Below, one piece after another: positions 49,461 through 57,643 of a stretch of DNA of 57,643 nucleotides. Both the position numbers and the translations under genes were made by a program. Each line of letters opens with the position of its first letter. Position 1 is the first letter of the stretch. Origin of the DNA: Candidatus Izemoplasma sp. (lineage in GTDB: Bacteria; Bacillota_I; Bacilli_A; Izemoplasmatales; Izemoplasmataceae); assembly GCA_029939945.1 (NCBI GenBank), contig JAOZRX010000004.1, positions 10,077-67,719 of the forward strand, in the 5' to 3' direction. The notes beneath the pieces are model-generated. The model was not told the DNA's origin. It made no database searches and was given only the letters and a program-made list of their open reading frames with translations.

Positions 49461-51555
49461 ATTTTATTCTTATCTAGATGATTTTAATCAAATAACAATA
49501 ATTGTGCCTAAAAGATATCGTGAGGATTACTCACAATATTTTAAGGCTATTGGTAATGATGAAGAAATTGATTTAGAAATAATATCAAGTGAATTAATCG
49601 GTGAAGAAAGAAAATATATTACTCGTTTTGATGGGTATATATTACTTAATCATACGTATTTTATATATGACGATTTAAATGGAACTAGTGAATTATTCAC
49701 AGGTAAAATAGTGAGAACAGAATTGTTTGATGATATTTATTATTATGAACAATCTGACTTAGGATCAAGTTATAGAAGAGATAGAACAAAATTCAAAGTA
49801 TGGACACCCACAGCTAAATGTATGAAGTTAGAATTAACTGATAAATTAGGTGATACTGAGATTATCGATATGGAATACGATAACCAAGGTGTTTGGTATT
49901 TAAGACTTTTAGGAGATTATGAAGGATTTAAGTATCGTTATATTTCTCATGTAAATGGGAAAGAACATTTTCTTACTGATCCATATGGTAGAAGTAGTAG
50001 TGCAAATGCGGAGTATAGTTATGTAATAGATACATCTAAACTATTTAAAATGAAGCATCAAAGACCTAGATTTAGTGGTATTATGACTGATGCAGTAATT
50101 TATGAATCTCATGTTAGAGATTTCACGATAAGTGATTCTATTAATGCTAGTTTCCCAGGTAAATATAAGAGTTTTACAGAAGAAAACTTAAAAACAAAAC
50201 AAGGAAACTTAGCTGGAGTAGACTATTTAAGCGATTTAGGAGTAACACATATTCAACTACAACCGATTTTTGATTTTGCTGGAGTAGATGAAAATAACCC
50301 TGATAAGTTATATAACTGGGGATATAATCCAGAACAATTTAATGTTCCTGAAGGATGGTTTAGTACTAATCCAAATGACCCATATACTAGAATTAATGAA
50401 CTTAAAGAATTAATAGATAATTTACATAAACACAATATTCGTGTGGTAATGGATGTTGTATTTAATCATGTTTTTAATATTGATCTATTCCCATTTGAAA
50501 AGATAATACCTGGATACGCATATCGGTTTGATAAACAAGGATTACTTACTAATTCTAGTGGTTGTGACTCTGATATTGCAACTGAAAGAAGAATGATTAG
50601 AAAATTTATTGTTGATTCAGTAATGTACTGGGCAAAAGAGTATAAGATTGATGGATTTAGATTTGATTTAATGGGCTTAATTGATATTAAAACAATGAAT
50701 ACCTTGAGACAAAAACTAGATCGTTTTAGAAGTGATATTATTGTTTATGGAGAAGGATGGAAAATGCCAACATCATTATCCTATGAAAAAACTGCTCACA
50801 TGTTTAACAATAATTTGTTGTTTAATATTGGACATTTCAATGATAAAACAAGAGAGAGTATTAAAGGTGCGACATTTGATATATCTCACCCTGGTTATGC
50901 TCTTGGATCTTTAGCTAAATTAGATTGTGTTAAAAATATTGTTCAAGGTAGTTCTCAAAATAGATTCTTATTTAGATACCCTACACAATCAATAAACTAT
51001 GTTGAATGTCATGACAATCATACTTTCTTTGATAAAGCATCCAAAGCTTTAAAAACCGCACCAATAGAAGAAATAAAGAAACGTCAAAGGTTAGCTACTT
51101 CGATAATTCTTCTTTCTCAAGGAGTTCCATTCCTTCATAGTGGACAAGAATTTTATCGGACTAAAAACGGAGCTGAAAACTCTTATAAATCAAATGATTC
51201 AATTAATAAACTTGATTGGAATTTAGTAGATGAAAATATAAAAGATATTGAATATATTAAAGAGTTAATAAGAATTCGTAAAAAATATGATTTATTTAGA
51301 CTTACAGCACCATCGAAAATTCGTGATTACATAACATTAAGTATTAACGAACATGGAACAATTCTTTATAAGTTACAAGATGGTGAAAATAATTTAATTG
51401 TTATTTTCAAAAACAATTATGTTGAAGAAATATTTGACTTTGAAAGTCGATATACATTAATATTCGATGGAGAAGAACGTTCAAGAAAAATAGTAACCAA
51501 GGTATTAGTAAAAGATATAACAACATATATATTGAAAAGGAAACAGGTGAGTTAA
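49453..51555 (+). CDS. pulA: Type I pullulanase, cytoplasmic
   Basis: 700 residues without a signal peptide. An N-terminal module (1-105), CBM48-like domain (FKVWTPTAKCMKLEL, 106-200) and GH13 domain follow. GH13 regions: VVMDVVFNHV (I), DGFRFDLMGL with nucleophile Asp (II), VYGEGWK with acid/base Glu (III) and VECHDNHT (IV). The type I motif YNWGYNP is present. It cuts alpha-1,6 links in glycogen or pullulan-derived dextrins in the cytosol, pointing to storage-glucan or maltodextrin use. Translation is coupled to cca, and yhaM follows by one base. Confidence 0.95.
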   Translation: MGKFYSYLDDFNQITIIVPKRYREDYSQYFKAIGNDEEIDLEIISSELIGEERKYITRFDGYILLNHTYFIYDDLNGTSELFTGKIVRTELFDDIYYYEQSDLGSSYRRDRTKFKVWTPTAKCMKLELTDKLGDTEIIDMEYDNQGVWYLRLLGDYEGFKYRYISHVNGKEHFLTDPYGRSSSANAEYSYVIDTSKLFKMKHQRPRFSGIMTDAVIYESHVRDFTISDSINASFPGKYKSFTEENLKTKQGNLAGVDYLSDLGVTHIQLQPIFDFAGVDENNPDKLYNWGYNPEQFNVPEGWFSTNPNDPYTRINELKELIDNLHKHNIRVVMDVVFNHVFNIDLFPFEKIIPGYAYRFDKQGLLTNSSGCDSDIATERRMIRKFIVDSVMYWAKEYKIDGFRFDLMGLIDIKTMNTLRQKLDRFRSDIIVYGEGWKMPTSLSYEKTAHMFNNNLLFNIGHFNDKTRESIKGATFDISHPGYALGSLAKLDCVKNIVQGSSQNRFLFRYPTQSINYVECHDNHTFFDKASKALKTAPIEEIKKRQRLATSIILLSQGVPFLHSGQEFYRTKNGAENSYKSNDSINKLDWNLVDENIKDIEYIKELIRIRKKYDLFRLTAPSKIRDYITLSINEHGTILYKLQDGENNLIVIFKNNYVEEIFDFESRYTLIFDGEERSRKIVTKVLVKDITTYILKRKQVS

Positions 51556-52479
51556 ATGGAAAATAATAAATTTTATGCCAAAGTTGTTTCAAACAATGAA
51601 ACAACTTACGATACAAACACAGTTAGTGTTTTAACTGAGGATAAATCAAGATTAACTATGAGAATAAAAAAAGATGAGAAATTACAATTAAACGCAGTCT
51701 TCTATTTTGAAGTAGAAGATATAGTATTTAATGATAATCCTCAGTATTTAATTGTTGAAGCTAAAAACATTGATTCAATGGAAATTGATTTAGAGAAAAG
51801 ACAATCCTTAATGACTTGTTTTTATGAGTATGCTCCATTACCGATTAATGAAATAAAAGAGATAGTTGAAAGATACTTAAGTAAAATTGAAAATACAGTG
51901 ATTAAAGACATTGTAATGCATCTATATGAATCAAGAATAAAAGAATTTTATTTATATCCTGCAGCAACAAAACTGCATCATGCTTACATTAGTGGATTAT
52001 CATATCATACATCAACAATGTTAAAACTAATTGATGGATTCAAAGAAATATATCCAGTCCTTAATGAAGACTTATTGATTGCTGGAGTATTCTTACATGA
52101 TATTTGCAAGGTAAGAGAACTATCAAACTACTCTGGACCTGAATATACAAAAGAAGGAAAACTTCTTGGGCATATTACAATGGGAGTAAAAGCTATTGAA
52201 TTAACAGCACTTGCTGTAGGACACTCTGAAACAGAAGAAAAGATGTTACTAGAGCATATGGTATTATCACATCATTACTATGGTAATTACGGCTCACCTA
52301 AGAAACCAAATATTCCTGAAGCATTAATTTTACATTTTATCGATAATATTGATTCTAAAATGACAGCCTTATCTGATGCATTAGATCACACACAACCTGG
52401 AGAATTTACTCAACCTATAACTGTGCTTGATCGTGAAAAATATTATAAAGCAAATATTGAGCAAAATAAAAAGTCCTAA
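51556..52479 (+). CDS. yhaM: YhaM 3'-5' exoribonuclease, OB-fold and HD domains
   Basis: 307 residues. An N-terminal OB-fold (1-95) and an HD domain with 'LHHAYISGLSYHTSTML', 'VFLHDICKVRE', 'GHITMG' and 'HMVLSHH' giving the metal-binding His and Asp. YhaM-type enzymes degrade RNA from the 3' end with Mn2+. The ATG follows the pulA stop directly, with GGTGAG upstream. Confidence 0.9.
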   Translation: MENNKFYAKVVSNNETTYDTNTVSVLTEDKSRLTMRIKKDEKLQLNAVFYFEVEDIVFNDNPQYLIVEAKNIDSMEIDLEKRQSLMTCFYEYAPLPINEIKEIVERYLSKIENTVIKDIVMHLYESRIKEFYLYPAATKLHHAYISGLSYHTSTMLKLIDGFKEIYPVLNEDLLIAGVFLHDICKVRELSNYSGPEYTKEGKLLGHITMGVKAIELTALAVGHSETEEKMLLEHMVLSHHYYGNYGSPKKPNIPEALILHFIDNIDSKMTALSDALDHTQPGEFTQPITVLDREKYYKANIEQNKKS

Positions 52480-52497
52480 AAATTTTAGGACTTTTTC
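52468..52497. terminator. Bidirectional terminator between yhaM and the foldase gene
   Basis: AAAAAGTCCTAAAA and its near-complement TTTTAGGACTTTTT form a symmetrical hairpin usable from both sides. Confidence 0.9.
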
Positions 52498-52504
52498 ATT
52501 TCAT

Positions 52505-55024
52505 TTAAGGTCTAACAAATCCTTCTGGAAAGTTAATACTGTATAATGCTTCTAAGATATCTTCTAGAAATAAGATACTTTCAGAACTATTAGTTCCAAA
52601 AACTAAACTACCAGACAACATATATTCAATTGTATTTAGAGAATATCCTGTTTGACCGAAGTAAGCATTAAAAACACTAAGGTAATATGCATCTAAAGCT
52701 GCATAAACACTACTTGGTAACATTCCATCGGCTTGTGCATTTTGAATTTCAGCAAATTTGATTTCGTTATAGATATCAAACTGTGATTCAGAAGGAAGCA
52801 TAGTTTGACCTTGTGAACCATCAGTGAATCCTTCAGCATCTTCTACTGATAGAAGAGCAGTTGGTTGATCGAATCCATCACCCTTAGCTGCAACGATGAA
52901 ATGTAATCCGAAATCAGTAACTGTTAATCTGTCATCAACATATTCAGGTCTTAAAGTATTTTGAGTTTCAGTATAAGCATTATAAATACGTTGTAATGAA
53001 TTTATAAAGTTTTGATCTAATGTTGAAGAGTTTAAATAGTTCAATGTATAAATAGGATTTCCTTGATCATCTTGTAAAGATAATGTTTCAGACATAATTT
53101 GGAATCCATATGCTTTGAATTGTGCCCATTCGTTATCAACGTCATCAATTAAACCATCTTTATATTCTATGACTATATCAGCTAATGACATTTCGTCATT
53201 AGTATATTTGTCTATAATTAAGTCTTCAAATGCAACTTTTAAAGCGTTATATTCAATTAATTCATTTGCGTCTAATGATGCAAGTAAATCATCAAAACTA
53301 TCAGGTTTAAAGTCATTATCAAAATCAACAAATATTAATGCATGATCGACTCTTAAACTATAGTAGTTATCAATTTGTTCTTGCATGTAAGGTGCAACAC
53401 TATCGTAATTTAATGAAGGGTAAATAAATACAGGTTGTAATGTTCCAATTGCATATAGTAATTCTAATGCTTGATTTTCACTTGTAGCTCCAAATGCTAA
53501 GTACAAGAAATCTTCCCAAGAATAAGTAGATGAACTAAATCCGTATTGAGCATATCCATTACTACCAAAGATTGTTTTCATGTCTCTTAAATCATCTCTA
53601 TGTTCTTTCATTTTATCAGAAGTATTTTTCATGTAGTCACGACTACTACCATATACTTCTTCGTATTCATCACTTAAGATGATTCTTTTTACTTTCGAGA
53701 TTTCAGCACTATAAAAAGTACCAATTCTTGCTTCCATAAATGTGTATAAATCATCAGCTGTAATATCTGTATCTCCGAAAGTAGCAATTATAGAACTATC
53801 TCCATCATTATCATATTCAACACCAAAATTAAATTGGTATTGTAATTTTAAGATCGGATCAAATATTTCTAGTCCTTCTTCTAAATATAATTCACTCATT
53901 ATATTTGTGATAAGATCATCAGTAATATATAAGTCAATTAACTCATCTCTTAATTCAGCAATTTTATGAGCTGTTAGATCTTCAAAATCAGTTCTAACTT
54001 CTTGGCTTACTTTGTATACTAGTAATGATTGATCACCAATTGATTGTACATTATATGAATAAGGAATTGTTTCTTGATTTTCTAAATCTAAGGTACCAAA
54101 TAGATAATTTGCATATTCAATATTTGGATCTCCTGCTTCACTATTCCCAATTAAATCTTTTTGAACGTTAATAGCTACATCACTGTAATCTATGCAATAA
54201 TCAGCTTGTGTAATATCAGTTGGTATTTGTGGCATCCAAGGATTCATATAATTATATAACTCAATATATTTTGTAAATACTTGATCATCATTTAATTGAG
54301 TAGTATTTAAATTATTGAAATCACCTGCTGAAACTAATTCAATATCGACAGGTCCAAAATATTCACCAAGTCCTAAATTATAGTTAGGAACTATATTAAA
54401 TTTATCGAATACTGCGCTTGCTTCAGCTGGACTGCTAAATCTTACAGTTACCGCACAAGCATCATTGAAATATACAAATTCATAATATGATTTAATATCA
54501 TCTTCAAGTAATTCATATGTACTTCCAGCTTGAGCATCTAAAATATAATCTTTTGCCATATTTTTTTTAGCAATATTTAATTCTGTAAATGATCTTAAAT
54601 CATCTGCACTATCAGGATCATATCCTCTTACTATCATATTTTGTCTAAATGCATCTACAAAGCCTGCTTCTAATTCTGGATCTTCTTGAATAGTTTCGAG
54701 AATTTCTTCGTCATCTGTTTTATAAGTTAACAAAATAACTTCATTATCAATTTCGTCTTGAGTAATTTCACTGATATAATCAGCTAAGACGAGTTCGTCC
54801 ATATATTCCATTAAATAATCAATACCATCAACGTTTCTCATTATTTCCCATAGTTCTTGATTAGTTATGTCAAAATCAGTTAATGTTAAGTACACATCTT
54901 CTTTATTTGAAATTTGCGGTTCAGCATCATCTTTTTGAATCATACTACATCCTACTGCGGCACCAATTATAGCTAGGAAAAGCCCCATAATAATTGAACC
55001 TCTTATTAAAATACTTTTATTCAT
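52505..55024 (-). CDS. Large foldase-like lipoprotein (SurA/PrsA-related, tentative)
   Basis: 839 residues from the ATG at 55024 (AAGGAGTGAG upstream). An N-terminal hydrophobic segment ends IIGAAVGC, giving a lipidation Cys near 26. The mature protein is acidic and helical. Two short stretches recall parvulin-type folds: 'RVDHALIFVDFDNDFKPDSFDDL' and 'FGLHFIVAAKGDGFD', the latter being like the 'HI..ka' end of a rotamase domain. PrsA-type foldases of Firmicutes are about 290 residues, so this is nearly three times longer. I can support 'exported lipoprotein, possibly a chaperone' but not an enzyme activity. Confidence 0.5.
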   Translation of the reverse strand: MNKSILIRGSIIMGLFLAIIGAAVGCSMIQKDDAEPQISNKEDVYLTLTDFDITNQELWEIMRNVDGIDYLMEYMDELVLADYISEITQDEIDNEVILLTYKTDDEEILETIQEDPELEAGFVDAFRQNMIVRGYDPDSADDLRSFTELNIAKKNMAKDYILDAQAGSTYELLEDDIKSYYEFVYFNDACAVTVRFSSPAEASAVFDKFNIVPNYNLGLGEYFGPVDIELVSAGDFNNLNTTQLNDDQVFTKYIELYNYMNPWMPQIPTDITQADYCIDYSDVAINVQKDLIGNSEAGDPNIEYANYLFGTLDLENQETIPYSYNVQSIGDQSLLVYKVSQEVRTDFEDLTAHKIAELRDELIDLYITDDLITNIMSELYLEEGLEIFDPILKLQYQFNFGVEYDNDGDSSIIATFGDTDITADDLYTFMEARIGTFYSAEISKVKRIILSDEYEEVYGSSRDYMKNTSDKMKEHRDDLRDMKTIFGSNGYAQYGFSSSTYSWEDFLYLAFGATSENQALELLYAIGTLQPVFIYPSLNYDSVAPYMQEQIDNYYSLRVDHALIFVDFDNDFKPDSFDDLLASLDANELIEYNALKVAFEDLIIDKYTNDEMSLADIVIEYKDGLIDDVDNEWAQFKAYGFQIMSETLSLQDDQGNPIYTLNYLNSSTLDQNFINSLQRIYNAYTETQNTLRPEYVDDRLTVTDFGLHFIVAAKGDGFDQPTALLSVEDAEGFTDGSQGQTMLPSESQFDIYNEIKFAEIQNAQADGMLPSSVYAALDAYYLSVFNAYFGQTGYSLNTIEYMLSGSLVFGTNSSESILFLEDILEALYSINFPEGFVRP

Positions 55025-55156
55025 ATATCTCACTCCTTATTATTTACGCAATATATATAATATCATTAATATTTAATAAAAACAATAATTATATTGTGAA
55101 AGTATTGTGAAATAAGTTATCTTACAAAATTATCTATCTAACTTACAGCAATTCTA

Positions 55157-55184
55157 TTGAATTTTTACGTCATTGTTGTATAAT
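55157..55184 (+). promoter_or_regulatory. Promoter of the YycJ-like gene
   Basis: TTGAAT (55157-55162) and TATAAT (55179-55184) with 16 bases between; the start codon at 55208 follows TTGGAGTGA. Confidence 0.7.
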
Positions 55185-55207
55185 ATTTGGTGTATTGGAG
55201 TGATATT

Positions 55208-55996
55208 ATGAGACTATGTGTGCTGGCGAGTGGATCAGGTGGAAATGCAACATATTTCGAGAGTGAAAACACTAAAATTTTGATTGATTGCGGGATAACA
55301 TATAAGCAATTAAATTTACGACTTAATAATAATGATTTATCAATAGATAATTTAGATGGAATATTAATTACTCATGAACACACAGATCACGTTAAAGGAA
55401 TTGATGTGTTATTGAAAAGAAATGATACTGTATGTCATCTTACAGAAGCAACACATGGTTCTTTACATTTTAAGGTAAAAGAGAATGTTAAAGAAGATAA
55501 ATTATCATTTATAACTCCAAACGAATCATTTATGATTAATGATTGTGAAATATTACCCTTGAGTATCTCTCATGACGCAGAGGATGCAGTTGGATATATT
55601 ATTTACGCAGAAGGTAAGAAAGTTGTTTACATCACAGATATAGGATACTTGCCAGCAAAGGATATTGAAGTTTTATCAAATGCTGACATGTATATCTTTG
55701 AATCTAATTATGACATTACAATGTTGTTTACTTCAAACAGACCTTTTTACTTGAAACAAAGAATCGACTCAGTAAAAGGTCATATGTCAAATAATGATTC
55801 AGCTTACAATATGACTAAACTTATTGGGGAAAATACCAAGCAAATAGTTTTAGCACATCCTTCAAGAGAATGTAATACTAAAGAAATAGCTATTAAGACA
55901 TATGAAGAAGTTTTTAAAGATTATGGATTAAACATCACTGATTACAATCTAGTTGTTGCAACGCAAGACGTTCCAACAAAAGTATTTGAAATATAG
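55208..55996 (+). CDS. yycJ: YycJ/WalJ-type metallo-beta-lactamase-fold hydrolase
   Basis: 262 residues from the ATG at 55208. Start 'LCVLASGSGGNATYFE', metal site ITHEHTDHVKG (HxHxDH), a later 'SISHDAEDAVGY' and 'VYITDIGY', and 'GHMSNNDSA' followed by 'VLAHPSRECN' give the two-metal pattern. In Firmicutes YycJ/WalJ lies in the WalRK operon and affects DNA exonuclease activity and cell-wall control. Here no walRK genes are beside it; it precedes a kinase gene by 11 bases. Confidence 0.85.
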   Translation: MRLCVLASGSGGNATYFESENTKILIDCGITYKQLNLRLNNNDLSIDNLDGILITHEHTDHVKGIDVLLKRNDTVCHLTEATHGSLHFKVKENVKEDKLSFITPNESFMINDCEILPLSISHDAEDAVGYIIYAEGKKVVYITDIGYLPAKDIEVLSNADMYIFESNYDITMLFTSNRPFYLKQRIDSVKGHMSNNDSAYNMTKLIGENTKQIVLAHPSRECNTKEIAIKTYEEVFKDYGLNITDYNLVVATQDVPTKVFEI

Positions 55997-56007
55997 GAGG
56001 AATAATA

Positions 56008-56883
56008 ATGTCAAATGAAAAAATTATTAGTAGTATCTGTACAGAAGTATTTAATGTAAAAGAAGAAGATGTTGAAGTTGTTAAAAGATTAATGGGTGGA
56101 ATGAGCAATTATACTTATGTAATTAAAGTTAACTCAAAACTATATACATTCAGAATCCCTGGTAAAAAAGCTGAAAAATTTGTAGACAGAGTAGTTGAAG
56201 CACATCATATTGGATTAGTTGAAACTTTAGAACTAAACAATAATACAATTTATTTAGATGTTAAAACAGGATATAAAATAGCTGAGTATATTGAGGGAAC
56301 TCCTCTTCATGAATTAGATCCACTAGATTACTTAGATCAAGCTGCAGAAGTTCTTCATAAAATTCATGAATCAGATTTAATATCTGATTATGATTATGAT
56401 ATTTTAGGAAGACTATCAAAATATGAAAACTACACATTCGAATATGGATATGTTCATTCAGAAAGATATAATAAATTAAAGGATAAGTTCTTATCATATA
56501 AAGATAAATATATGGACCCTTCAAAACTAGTTTTAACACACGGAGATTCTCAAGTATCTAACTTTGTAGTTACTGATAGTGAACTAAGATTAATGGATTG
56601 GGAATTCACAGGAAATAATGATCCTTATTATGATATAGCTTGTTTTGGTAATTCAAATTTTGATCACGCTTTAGCACTGCTTCCTGTCTATTTAAAGAAA
56701 ACTCCTACAGTAGAAGAATATAACCGTCTTTACTTTTTTAGAGCATTCCAAACACTGCAATGGCATAACGTTGCATTATACAAAGATTTTATTGGATTAA
56801 GTAAAGATTTAGGTGTTGATTTTATGTTTGTAGCTAACTTATATTTAGATAAAGCAGAAAGATTTTTAGGTAGTATTAAATAA
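56008..56883 (+). CDS. Choline/ethanolamine kinase-like phosphotransferase (LicA-type)
   Basis: 291 residues. 'KRLMGGMSNYTYVI' in the N-lobe, LTHGDSQVSNFVV (HGDxxxxN) and 'LMDWEFTGNNDPYYDIACF' (DxE and DPxxDxA) are typical of choline kinase family members such as LicA. It would phosphorylate choline, ethanolamine or a sugar alcohol for lipid head groups; the substrate is not certain. A terminator starts in its stop codon. Confidence 0.8.
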   Translation: MSNEKIISSICTEVFNVKEEDVEVVKRLMGGMSNYTYVIKVNSKLYTFRIPGKKAEKFVDRVVEAHHIGLVETLELNNNTIYLDVKTGYKIAEYIEGTPLHELDPLDYLDQAAEVLHKIHESDLISDYDYDILGRLSKYENYTFEYGYVHSERYNKLKDKFLSYKDKYMDPSKLVLTHGDSQVSNFVVTDSELRLMDWEFTGNNDPYYDIACFGNSNFDHALALLPVYLKKTPTVEEYNRLYFFRAFQTLQWHNVALYKDFIGLSKDLGVDFMFVANLYLDKAERFLGSIK

Positions 56884-56911
56884 GCTGGATTTTATATCCA
56901 GCTTTTTTTTC
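56882..56911 (+). terminator. Intrinsic terminator after kinase gene
   Basis: AAGCTGGAT (56882-56890) pairs with ATCCAGCTT (56896-56904), then T run. Confidence 0.9.
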
Positions 56912-56964
56912 GGAAAAAGTGTAATGTAAGTGTTTTCTTTAATAAGAAATTTGCTTTTTTTTAG

Positions 56965-56993
56965 TTGTAAAAGAAACCAATATGTCTTATAAT
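56965..56993 (+). promoter_or_regulatory. Promoter of pyruvate:ferredoxin oxidoreductase gene
   Basis: TTGTAA (56965-56970), 17 bases, TATAAT (56988-56993). A second TATAAT-like box is at 57000-57006. GGAGGT precedes the ATG at 57050. Confidence 0.7.
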
Positions 56994-57016
56994 CTAACTG
57001 TATAATTTAATAATAA

Positions 57017-57643
<627 letters not shown>

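Overview
The window is strongly AT-rich and reads with the standard bacterial code. TGA is used as a stop (for example at 20369-20371 and 27662-27664) and TGG encodes Trp. Low G+C, GGAGG/AGGTGA ribosome binding sites, many lipoboxes, a T-box leader, and genes for Rnf, [FeFe]-hydrogenase, NfnAB and pyruvate:ferredoxin oxidoreductase suggest a strictly anaerobic, fermentative, free-living member of the Firmicutes/Tenericutes border (Izemoplasma- or Haloplasma-like). That placement is inference from gene content. I saw no tRNA, rRNA or CRISPR array.

Layout. 1-8.5 kb: the start of a MASE1 membrane sensor (minus strand), a pair of ABC ATPase/FtsX-type permease fusions, a compact OLD-like ATPase/TOPRIM protein, two LURP-one-related proteins and a methyltransferase. 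8.5-16.6 kb: a nuclease-helicase fusion of the DinG/XPD type, a VTC/DUF4956/CotH cassette, a small-molecule kinase, a 2-hydroxyacid dehydrogenase and a cyclophilin lipoprotein. 16.6-18.2 kb: a tryptophan T-box and a lone trpB. 18.2-24.6 kb: a cytosolic reductive-dehalogenase-like protein, an Smr protein, three zinc-ribbon membrane proteins, an MFS exporter, a flavodoxin and NfnAB. 24.6-27.7 kb: two DegV-type fatty-acid-binding proteins with MarR and PadR regulators.

27.8-43.8 kb is the most remarkable part. It encodes a flavin-based electron-export locus: a Gx transporter, ApbE flavin transferase, FMN-binding and rhodanese lipoproteins, a NusG-domain-II protein, and one operon holding a NuoF-type Fe-S domain, an [FeFe]-hydrogenase and rnfCDGEAB. 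RnfC has lost its NADH/FMN motifs, RnfB is cut to one cluster, RnfG carries five FMN-binding repeats (usually one), and the hydrogenase has Ser for the proton-relay Cys. I infer a hydrogenase-coupled Rnf that exchanges electrons between H2/ferredoxin and a multi-flavin protein outside the membrane, with rhodanese-flavoprotein lipoproteins as possible sulfur-linked partners. An orphan TnpB sits inside this locus.

44.0-47.6 kb is a mobile element with about 40-50 bp inverted ends. It encodes a 707-residue DDE-like transposase, a DnaQ-type exonuclease and a small exported protein, and lies between two convergent host genes. 47.6-57.6 kb returns to housekeeping: YigZ, CCA-adding enzyme, type I pullulanase, YhaM exoribonuclease, a very large foldase-like lipoprotein, YycJ-type hydrolase, a choline-kinase-like protein and the start of pyruvate:ferredoxin oxidoreductase, which would supply reduced ferredoxin to the hydrogenase, Rnf and Nfn.
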